Part shown: piece by piece, positions 55,033 through 64,000 of the stretch
How positions within the stretch are numbered: the first letter of the stretch is position 1
Layout of the letters: each line of letters starts with the position of its first letter
Assembly (NCBI GenBank): GCA_013368325.1
Contig: JAACJK010000058.1
Span: 248,001-312,000 of the forward strand
Direction of reading: 5' to 3'
DNA length: 64,000 nucleotides
Origin: Ephemerocybe angulata
Lineage: Eukaryota > Basidiomycota > Agaricomycetes > Agaricales > Psathyrellaceae
Position numbers and translations under genes: made by a program
The notes under the pieces: model-generated
The model's input: the letters and a program-made list of their open reading frames with translations, nothing else
What the model was told of the DNA's origin: nothing
Databases searched by the model: none

Positions 55033-56288
55033 ATGGCCCAGATTACCCCACTCCCCCTCGACTTGACCGACAGGATACCTCAAGAGATCTTCGAGGAAGT
55101 GACCGCTTATGCCGATGAGGAAGGCGACCTAGAATCCCTGCTGAACCTCAGCCTCGTCTCTCAATGGTGGGAAGCGTTTACCAGACCCCTTCTCTTCACC
55201 AACGTCAAGTTCAACGCCATATCTGTGGGATGGCTTATCGGGAATCCCCATTCCTGGCAGCGTGTCCTGCCATGGGTCCAGCGCGCCCGCTTCACATCGG
55301 TGGGCAACATCCTCGGCATGGAAGGGGAGCTGGCCGACATCTTTCGTAGGATGCCGCTACTCAGCGACCTGCAGGTTCAGAATGGCGGCCAGAGCCTCGT
55401 CGTGTTGCTGGGGAAGGCATTCAAGGGGTCTCATCAAATAACAAACCTCGAATTGAATGTGGTATCCGGATTTCCTTCCTTCCCCGTACTTCTAGAAGTC
55501 ATTATATCGTTCCCTGCCCTGCAGACTTTGACGCTGTCTGAGGTAGGGTGGGAGACGCGGAGTTTTTCAGAGAATGCCAGGGCAGAGCTGGCTGCCTGGT
55601 CCGCCGTCCCTAGCAAGCTCAGGGAAGTCACCATTGAATGGATGGAGCGGGACACCGACACCTCCCTCGTCCTAAGCTGCCTTTCTCATGGCTGCGCCGA
55701 CGCCATCCGATTTATCGAAGCCGAAGGATCCGTCGTGCTCTCCAAGTTCACTCGGGTGGAAACCTTGATTATCACTGGTCCCCGATTCACCATAAGGCCT
55801 CCCAATTGTATGTGGCGACGACGACGACTTCACGACATGATACTGACTGCGACTGCTCACCTCCCTTTACAGTGGAGACACTCTCCGGGTTCAAGGCTTT
55901 GAAGACTCTCGTAATCTGGCCTGCAATCTGGCTCCTCCCCGGGGGGCATATTGCCATCCAGAATCAGACGTGGTACTCACAACTCCTGTCGAGCGTCGCC
56001 TCCCCACTTTCCTCTCTGACATTTTCGCTGGCATACACTGCCGAAGAGCAGTTGGAGCATATGGATTGGGAAACCATCAACAACCTATTCCAAAACTCCC
56101 CCTTCTACGCGGAGTTAAAGGAGGTTGGGGTCAACCTGAGCCTTTCCCACCAGGTTGGACCTACGGTGAATAGGGCTGACTGTGACCGTATGATTAGGCG
56201 GAGGATTGTGGGACTTCGCCCGGGCACTCGGCTTACGGTTAAAGTTTACGGTGGCCAGGATATGATATCGTCTTTTATGTATGAGTAA
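55033..56288 (+). CDS. F-box-like protein, 396 residues (copy 7)
   Basis: Exons 55033..55807 and 55873..56288, 65-bp intron. The start is MAQITPLPLDLTDRIPQEIF. The F-box-like part has LLNLSLVSQWWEAFTRPLLF. The tail has LETLSGFKALKTLVI, SSVASPLSSLTFSLAY and DCDRMIRRRIVGLRPGTRL. It is on the same strand as copy 6, 716 bp apart, and is closer in sequence to copies 4 and 5 than to copy 6. Confidence 0.82.
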
Positions 56289-56411
56289 GAGAGGTGTCTC
56301 AACTCCGGATATCTATATTTTCGGAAGCTGTCGATGTAAGTATACGCTTTGAAGCTGTCAAACCCAGCCACGCCCTGCTATCCCTACCACGGTGAGACCC
56401 GCTTTATACTT

Positions 56412-57079
56412 ATGGGCCCATTTACCACGTCCACAATCGACCGGTACCCGAGCGATGCCCATGATAGCTACGGTGATCTCGATCTTGAACACATCGACGT
56501 AGCACAGGCAGGTGAGTAGCCGCATCTTCTGTCTGCACACTTCACAACATCTTGAATCCTATAGAGTCGCGTAACGAAGCCGCCGAGCATGCCAACTACT
56601 TGGAGCACCTCGAGCACGCGCACGCGACCAACATCTTCGACGATTTCTACAAGAATCTCAGTCCGCCATGGCCAGTAGACTGCATCGACGACCAGGATAG
56701 CTCACTCGAGCCCGCGGACCCGTCCAGCCGTTCACCCTCCCCTGCCGTCACCTTCAGCCACTTCGGAGCATGCACCTGCGAAGCCTGTTCCGAAAACGCA
56801 GCGTCCAGCACATTCTACCCTCCAGAAGTCCGAGCGCAAAAGTTGGAAGCATACGAGAAATGGAGACAGAAGGAGATTAAAGACATCCTCGAGGCGAAGA
56901 AACGGAGGATAGAGAAGTGTATCACGTACCTGGAGTTGAGGAGGGCTAGGTCTATGATAGTTGTGGCGGATATGTTGGAGCTGACGGAGGCTGAAATGGG
57001 GGATTGGGATGTGAGTAGCATGGGGGATTGGAGGGAGAAGCATGAGGCTGAGGCAGAAAGGTGGATGACACATGAGTAA
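56412..57079 (+). CDS. Anonymous 204-residue protein
   Basis: Exons 56412..56511 and 56565..57079, 53-bp intron. The start is MGPFTTSTIDRYPSDAHDSY. An acidic, histidine-rich first half (NYLEHLEHAHATNIFDDFYK) is followed by a short Cys motif, CTCEAC, and a charged helical second half (VRAQKLEAYEKWRQKEIKDI) likely to be coiled coil. I recognise no family. The single well-formed intron and balanced composition support a real gene. Confidence 0.65.
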
Positions 57080-57544
57080 TATGAGCCAATGTATATGTAG
57101 GGAAAGTGGACTGTGACCTGGGCTGTCTGGCTGGTTTGTAGTTACCTATGACCTTGGAGAGTCTAGACGGCGCGCGCCTAATCAAAAGATTTGGTTTTGA
57201 GCGCTAGCGGAGCGCCAGCGCTTATACCGATAACAAGGTGCCCCAGTCTACCTCTGTTTCATGTGACCCCTCATATGGGTCAAATGGACCTCAAATACCA
57301 AGTGAATAGTGTCTAGGTGAACGGCGATACCCTATGGAATGCGATTTAGCCTCAACTACCAGGCAGTGAGGCTTGTGGGAGCCAGACGGAATGACTAAGC
57401 GCCGGCCCGTTTCAATTAACTCTCCCAATCGGTGCAAGTGTTCGTTTTGTTCCTCTCCTTCATCGTTCTCCTCACTGCTCAGGCCAAACAGTTCCCATAG
57501 CTGCATCAGTCTACCGCGCGAAGAATTCAAGTACCTTTGTCGCA
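57080..57544. other. Intergenic, MutY promoter side
   Basis: It contains an AGCGCT-rich patch, GAGCGCTAGCGGAGCGCCAG near 57199, and TAAGCGCCGGCC near 57396. No gene was recognised. Confidence 0.4.
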
Positions 57545-59775
57545 ATGCCGAAACGACGAAAGGAAGACTCGGACTCCGAGTCTGACTTCGAAGATACCCG
57601 CGCTGGAAGCGACTCGGACGCGTCGTTCACAGCAAAGACGCGTAAAGCACCTTCCAAACCGCGAAAGCAATCTTCCAACAAGCGGACCAAGACAACCGTG
57701 CCCGTGGAAGTGGACGTGTGCTCGACCACCACGTGGCAGCATGCCCAAAGCGCCCATGCAGTTCAAAACGTGGAGGACGTTCGAACGGCACTCTTGTCAT
57801 GGTACGCGCTTGTCCGCGAAACTCGTGGCATGCCATGGAGGAAGCCATTTGACTCGAAACACGACCGTGCACAGCGGGCACAACGGGCGTACGAGGTGAG
57901 AACATGAGCCTTGCGCCACGCACCTTCTTCTTGGTTGCCGCCAGGGTAGGACACACACTGAATTGAAATCTATTGAAATCTTATGTAGGTCTGGATATCC
58001 GAGATCATGCTGCAACAAACCCAGGTGGCTACTGTGATCCCGTATTATAATCGGTGGATGGGGAAGTGAGTATTCCATCTTCGCTTCTCCCTGAGGTGAT
58101 GCAGGCAGCAGAAATCTTCGAGCTCACGTCATGTTTTCCCTCCTCACAGGTTCCCTACCATCGCAGCTCTCGTAAGTTACAGAGTCCTGCGTCCGTGTTT
58201 CGAGGGATGCTGATTCGCCCAGGCTGAAGCTAACATGGACGATGTAAACACCCTATGGAAAGGCCTCGGGTACTACAGCCGCGCCAGTCGCCTATTGGCT
58301 GGCGCCCAAAAGGTTATGCGTGAGCTCGGCGGCTACTTGCCCGACAACGCGAAAGACATGGAGGCGAAGATTCCAGGAATCGGCAGATATAGCGCTGGAG
58401 CTATATGCTCCATCGCTTATGGAGAGAAGGTGCCCGTTGTGAGTGATTTTTAACCCTCGTTTGAGGCGCCTTTGAGTCTTCGAAGCGTGCAGTGGATGGA
58501 TAGATGTTGATGCCAACCAGCTTGACGGGAATGTGCATAGACTTTTGAGCAGGTTTCTTCTGCTGCATGCTAATCCAAAGTCTAAAGCCACACTTGACAT
58601 ACTGTGGACAGGTGCGGCGGCGATGGTAGACGTCAAAGGTCAGTCAGCCAATCACTCGCCTTGTCCTGAAAATAACTTGGAATACAAATGTGTTCACATA
58701 CATCATGCTTACCCACCACCTCCAGGATCTTACGAAGACGCCGGCTACCAGAACCCGGGAGATATCAATCAAGCCCTTATCGAGCTTGGGAGCACGGTCT
58801 GCAAGGTTCAGAACCCGACATGCCTATCTTGTCCATTAAAGGACCATTGCAGCGCTTACCAGAAATCTCCATCGACATCCCAGATCCCTGGTCTGTCTAC
58901 GGAGATTGGCGACATCGAAGATCTGTGCACGGTCTGTGAACCGCTACCCACCGCGTTCGACGTGACCATGCTGCCTATGAAAGCCGAGAAGAAGAAGGCG
59001 AGGGAGGAAACGGACTTCGTCAATGTGGTCGAGTGGAGGGCGACGCCGGGGTCGACCGATCGGTGGTTTCTGCTCACCAAGCGGCCAGAAAAAGGTGCGT
59101 CCTCCCTCTCTCACGTCAATGGCGACAGGCCCCTCGAAGATGCTTATGGAAACTATTTCTCTATCCAGGGCTTTTGGCAGGCCTTTATGAGTTCCCTACT
59201 CTGAGTAATGTGTCAGAACCGGATTCTCAAACGCGCCTGTCGCAGGCGCCAGTCGAGGTGCTCTCGACGCTCCTCGTCTCTCCCGTTCGATGTCCAGATG
59301 CTCTATCATCAGCATCAAAATTTTTTGAGAGAGGCAAGAAGGGAAAAGATAGTGCCGACGGTGGTGGTTCCGTTGAGATATCCCAGATCAAACCTGTTGG
59401 TGACGTCTTGCATCTGTTTTCGCATGTGAAAAAGACCTATCGGGCGCAGTGGGTGCTCTTGGAGGGTGGCGTATCACCGCCTGCGCTTGATCTCAAACCG
59501 AAGGGGAAGAAAGCAAAGGAGAGCGTGAATGAGGCCGGGCCTCGCAAGAAGGCTAATGCCAAAGGTAAATCTTCCAAGGTGGAGTCTGTAGCGGAGGCAG
59601 AAGGAGGACTGTGTCTGGATGATCTGCGGTGGGTGCGCATGGAAGACGTTGACCATGCAAAGTAGGTCTTCTCTGGAACGTTTCAAGTTTAAGGTCTTCT
59701 GCTGATTTCACACATTGTCGCAGCATAAGCACGGGAATGGTCAAAGTGTGGAAGCTCGCGAATTCGAAATGGTAG
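57545..59775 (+). CDS. MYH1: Adenine DNA glycosylase MutY/MUTYH
   Basis: Eight exons (57545..57895, 57989..58065, 58150..58171, 58223..58438, 58521..58638, 58726..59094, 59169..59661, 59724..59775) give 565 residues. The enzyme removes adenine opposite 8-oxoguanine in base-excision repair. A basic acidic-patched N-terminus (MPKRRKEDSDSES) suggests nuclear import. The helix-hairpin-helix region has EIMLQQTQVATVIPYY, LWKGLGYYSRA and IPGIGRYSAGAI. The catalytic Asp224 is in VLDGNVHR. The [4Fe-4S] ligands are Cys287, 294, 297 and 303 (C-x6-C-x2-C-x5-C). The C-terminal NUDIX-like part reads 8-oxoG and holds GLLAGLYEFPTL and HLFSHVKKTYRAQWV, followed by a K-rich insert typical of fungal forms. Seven introns of 51-93 bp. 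Confidence 0.95.
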
Positions 59776-60963
59776 CGATTCACATGCCCATGTAACTTCC
59801 ATCTTCTTTACCTATTTCCATCTTTCAGTGGGGCCATCTAACGCATGCTAAATACTATACTCACAGCATACTACACATCGAGAGATTTGATAAAGGTACA
59901 CGCGCTAGTCCGCTCGGCCATCCAGTGGCATCGTATACACCTGTAGAGAATGTACAAGGGGGTTGAGTAACGTTCCATCCATCATCCTGTAAAGACCGTA
60001 CAGAAGAAGGTAGCGCGAGGAGGATGGCAGATGCGGGAGCGCGAGCGCTTAACCGTCTGACCGACGTGCAAGGTGCGGATCTTAAAGTTGAAGTGCGTGA
60101 CAGATGTGCTGAGGTCAGACTTGAACTTAGGGGGACGGCTGGTTCGAGGTATGTTTGAGGTTGGGGATGCGAAAACGGAGAGCCCAGTGGTAAGGGGTGA
60201 CAGGCGTGTTCATCGCTAAACAGAAAAGAGGGGGGATTCAATGTGTCGCGCAGCTATTTTATACCCAGGCCCTCAGGATTACGAAGGGTACGGGTTGCCA
60301 GCCACCGGCCGCGAAATTTGACTAATTCAAGGACTGGAGATAGTTCATTGTGGTTCATTGCCTGGCAGCTGCGCCCTGCGCAGTGGACATGGGATGGATA
60401 TAGAATCTGACTTCGCCAATTACAGAGTATGTATCCGACCGACGATGTTTTGGCAAACATAATGTGGGGTGAATGCAAATAGATCAATTGGGTCTGTCTT
60501 CCGAGACCTTTTACACTCGGTGTATCGGAGACTCTGGGTCTCAAGACATTGACATTTCCCCGATGGTATGTGTGTATCTGTTGGTCGGAGAGTTGAGTCA
60601 AACAGATTATCAGAGGGCAAATATGGAGGCTGCTTAGTCCTGTCCATGTTGTTTCATTTGAAAGAGCAAGTCAAGTCAAGTTAGCTCTCAAGTCCAAGTA
60701 CTCAGTGGAGGACGATACGGTGGCGGACCAGCAACCATCGGTAACTTCCACGTGGCCTGCCGCGGAACAAAAACCAGTAATGCCTCCGCCGGGTACGTCA
60801 ACGTTTGACAACGTTGACATTTGGTCGACTTGGCCCGATGAAAAAACCTTCCTCCTCCACCGACCAAGTTGACGTTCACGGACGACCACCAACCAGCGCC
60901 CTGCACTATACGAGGATAGTACGAACAGGAGTGTCTCTGGAGGCACGTTGATGCTCTGATTTG
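59776..60963. other. Intergenic, no gene recognised
   Basis: A minus-strand frame of 126 codons (59861..60241) is serine/proline-rich and shows no resemblance to a known family. Near 60800-60880 GTTGAC words occur as small inverted copies. Nothing else. Confidence 0.4.
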
Positions 60964-63373
60964 ATGTGGTCTTCGGCAACAGACGACGAACAGAATGGGA
61001 AGGAGGAACCACTGGATTTGTAGTACGTGCTCGCTTTCGGCAGTGTCTTCTCTCTACTAATGACAGAGACAGTGCTATTCTGAATCTTAACAAATCAGCG
61101 ACACAAGCGGAGATAAATGAGCGTTACCGGACCCTGTCCTTGCTCTTTCATCCAGACAAGCAGCAGCATCCAGAGCGGAAGGAGGCGGCTGAGGAGGAGT
61201 TCTTGAAGGTTCAAAAGGCATACCAAGGTCCGTACGTTGGTGCTTGTAGCCGGTAACTTCCGTGACTTATACTCTATGGCACACCAACAGTTTTGTCAGA
61301 CTCGTTTCTAAGGTATAACTTGTCGCTTCTGTAGTCTGAGGGCGCTAACCTCGTGGACCAGGCAAGTCTATGACGTGTTAGGTGTGTGCTGTATCAAAGG
61401 GCCAACGCAGTGAATGCTCACATAGAAAATGTTAGGTATACGGGGGGTAAACCTCAAATGGTCTGAGCAACTCACGTCCCAGTCGAGGCAAAAGGTCCGG
61501 TCAGCCCTTCCCGTTACTAAGATGCTGTCCTCACTATGGGCCTCCAGATCGAGGAAGAGCTTCGTAACCTCAAGGACAACAATTTTTTGGAGCAAACTTC
61601 CGACCCTGAAGCCTCACCAGGGGCGCAGTTCACCAATACAACAGACTTCTCTGGCTTGTTCAAACCCATCGGCGCCCTTCACATCGATCGTCCCATTCGA
61701 GATTCACTCCATCGTTTGAGAACCGTTCAGTTCGTCGCGACTGATTTGAAGTACACCCTTTCTGTGAGTCAATAGCGTTCTAACTCTCCTTACGCTTTCC
61801 TGACTTTCATTTGTAGAAACGGTTGAATAATGCTACTGTCGTCTCCTGCGAGACCCATGCCTTCGCGACCGTCAGTGGGCGAGGCTATATGGACTATACA
61901 GGGACTATAAGACACCAATTCTCCCCTCGGTTTACTGGTAGAGTGCGTCGCACAGTTATTTTCTGCGTGGATATTTACCGACTGACGCATGGAAGGCTTC
62001 TGTGGGGCTCAAAGCACCGTTCTTCTCAGCGCTACGTGGAACCTATCGAGATGACTACAACACAGTTGATGTGAACGTTTCAGCGTCCCCTTTGGCCCTG
62101 CGAGATTCTGCGTCGACGGCGATCACTGTTGCTCGAAGATTATTCCAAGGAAGTCCGCAAATGGGGGAGCTCAGGCTTCAGCTGGGACCTGTGCAGTCGC
62201 TATCGTTTTACTATACGTCTCCACCCTCGCTGTCCCAGGACATTGTAGAAGCGGCGAAGCACGCAATACCATCGATCGCAGGTTTCCGCCACTTCGCCTT
62301 CGACCGGAAGTTTGGCCTTATTTTCAGCAACATCATCCCAAAGCTGGCAGGCGAAATTGGATTGACCCTTGTAGAGCTGTCGGTGCGGCTGAAAGCTGGA
62401 TTTGAACTCGGGTTTCTAAACTCATTTATAAATCTCGGTCTTGGGTGGGTGGGGGAAGAATCGGAGGTGTCTTTCGATACTACCATTGGGACCAAAGCCG
62501 TCATTGCGAAACTTGAGCAAGTCATTCTGCAGGTCTTCTTCTTTTTCGGCACTAACTAATCGATATAGCGTTGTTGCATGGAAGCAGCAATTTAGCTTGC
62601 CCATCGTTTTGTCGACTGAATGGAACCCCCGGATAGCACTAGGCGCCATTGTCATCCCTTCCGTTGCGACGGTCCTCTCATATCACTTCATCGTCCGACC
62701 ACGCCGACGTGCTCGGCGGATCCAGTGAGTTTCGTCCGTCTAACGCTTTATCGACTCAACTCACCTTTTAACTTTAGGCAGATCCGAGCAGCGCGGCGGG
62801 CCCATGAGGAAGACTCTGATGCACGAAGGAAGCGAAACGCCGTCGTTGATTTGCTCAAGGATGTAGCCAACAAATATACGTCCTTGGAGACAGCTAAAGG
62901 AGGTGAGTTCATGTCCGAAACGGATGCCATACTTCCTTATTAAATGCCATTCAGGCTTGGTTATCCAAGAGGCTTTGTACGGCGTGACTGATGACAAGGA
63001 CGGGGCACAAGATTTGGCGATGGACGTTACCGTCCCCATGCAATCCCTTGTCCGCAACTCTCACCTATACATTCCTGGAGGTAAATCAAAGGTATGCACA
63101 TTGGTCCTTGCTGTCATCCTGGACCTATCGTTCTGATATGGCGGTTCAAACCTCAGACCCATCTGCAAGGGTTCTCCGACCCTGCCCCCTTCACTGCAAA
63201 GTCCTTACGTATCCGTTATGTATTCCATGGCCGCCCTCACTATGCGGAAATACCGGAATATCTCCCGGTCGTGCTACCTCTGTCAGGTGAGTACGATATA
63301 CTTTGCCGCAGGCTATTCGGATTGCAAAGACTAAAACTTATGGCATACAGAGCATTCTGTTCGAGAATGTTAG
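60964..63373 (+). CDS. DNAJC11-type J-domain protein (mitochondrial outer membrane/MICOS-linked family)
   Basis: Thirteen exons: 60964..61022, 61073..61227, 61291..61312, 61362..61381, 61436..61494, 61548..61763, 61817..61942, 61996..62532, 62585..62724, 62778..62902, 62955..63091, 63157..63286 and 63351..63373, giving 582 residues. The J domain is near the N-terminus (YAILNLNKSATQAEINERYR, HPD at 46-48, QVYDVLG). A long beta-rich middle follows, then the DNAJC11-like C-terminal domain: LAMDVTVPMQSLVRNSHLYI, LQGFSDPAP, SLRIRYVFHGRPHYAEIPEY and LPVVLPL. A stretch RPRRRARRIQ and a coiled-coil segment separate them. Human DNAJC11 associates with mitochondrial contact-site complexes; that role is known of the family. 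Exons 3 and 4 are 22 and 20 nt. The acceptor for exon 9 was chosen by family alignment. Confidence 0.88.
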
Positions 63374-64000
63374 CTGCTACTAGACAGTGAGCTTCTCCTT
63401 TCCTCGAGTTATGCAAAGAGTATACCGCTTTCCTCTTCCGCGCGGGCTCGGATCCCATGTATCCTGTTTCCAGCATTCCAGAAGTGCTCCGCACCCATTT
63501 GTCGGTTCGGCAGAAGTTCCGTATCCTCTTGGACAAGGTTTTGAGTGCTTGTACAGCCTTTTTGCTCAGCTGAGCGATGGCTCGGCAAACTTTAAGGTAC
63601 ACACCATTAATGTTATAGACTTTCATTTCAATACTTCCTCGACAGCGAATCACTCTTCGAAAGCTTCCTCAACCTTTTACTGCCTATTCTCTTGATGGCG
63701 ATCCTGCTTTTGAAATCAAGCCTTCCCACGACGAGGCCGCAATCCCCTCACGTTCATGTTCCTGCTTGTGGCACCTCATGAAAAGATTATGGTCAGAAGC
63801 AGGGTCCACGGGCGAGATAGTATGGATATCAGGCTCCCCGATCCATCACGCTTTTGCCCAAATATCCTCACAGGCGCCGACTGCCACAGAAGTGCCGATC
63901 CCAACAACTCCGTGAAGCTCACCACCTCATCGGAAGACCAAGAATTCTGACCCCTCGTCACCACGCATCAATTTTCTGACCGATTGTCGACTTAACAGGT
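63374..64000 (+). other. Right edge, unresolved coding-like sequence
   Basis: Forward frames contain plausible protein pieces (KEYTAFLFRAGSDPMYPVSS, LRTHLSVRQKFRILLDK, then KLPQPFTAYSLDGDPAFEIK). Joining them needs introns of only ~32-34 nt or other splice choices, so I cannot build a convincing model. It could be the start of a gene continuing beyond the window or a relic. Confidence 0.3.

Noticed and set aside
1..64000. CRISPR arrays, rRNA genes, bacterial-type operons or riboswitches
   Set aside because: No regularly spaced identical repeats, rRNA-like sequence or Shine-Dalgarno-organised genes were seen; the gene structure is clearly eukaryotic.

Overview
The window is nuclear DNA of a filamentous basidiomycete, most likely an Agaricomycete. 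The evidence is: genes cut by many 46-70 bp GT..AG introns with CTRAY-type branch sites; small CaaX pheromone precursors; a large family of F-box-like proteins with the LTDRIPQEI signature; DUF6593-type proteins; and a CACTA/Tnp2 transposase. I cannot name the species. Splice models below were derived by hand from reading-frame continuity and family alignment, without transcripts.

Layout. 1-13.5 kb is a transposon-rich accessory block: the 3' part of a Tnp2 transposase gene, a GC-rich minisatellite, two anonymous multi-exon genes (226 aa and 860 aa; the second has a coiled coil, a long Pro/Ser/Thr repeat and a short HMG-like end), a 480 bp field of one-way YTCAGA motifs, and a ~1 kb TIR element with a target duplication. 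13.5-18.8 kb holds a tRNA-Thr, an F-box gene, a double-module pheromone precursor, and a tRNA-Leu with an intron. 19-38 kb is conserved core: LYS2 (aminoadipate reductase), a GNAT acetyltransferase, ribosomal protein eL42, a second identical tRNA-Thr, a zinc polyol dehydrogenase, ENP2/NOL10, two DUF6593 paralogues flanking a secreted GH16 glucanase, and ERV29/SURF4.

38.5-43 kb has another F-box gene, a second double-module pheromone precursor and an 870 bp foldback element. MTW1/MIS12 follows. 44.7-56.3 kb is an F-box cluster (five copies, one frameshifted) wrapped around a secreted/anchored histidine acid phosphatase. A tandem duplication there copied the 3' end of the phosphatase gene together with an F-box gene. 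56.4-63.4 kb has a small anonymous gene, a MutY adenine DNA glycosylase and a DNAJC11-type J protein.

The core genes are unrelated housekeeping functions and do not form a pathway. The most unusual content is the pair of pheromone-precursor genes. They lie 25 kb apart on opposite strands and share promoter, leader and a 3'UTR intron. Each encodes two tandem pheromone/CaaX modules, and no receptor gene is visible in the window. Other notable items are the rapidly duplicating F-box family with one fixed intron site, and micro-exons of 3, 11 and 12 nt.
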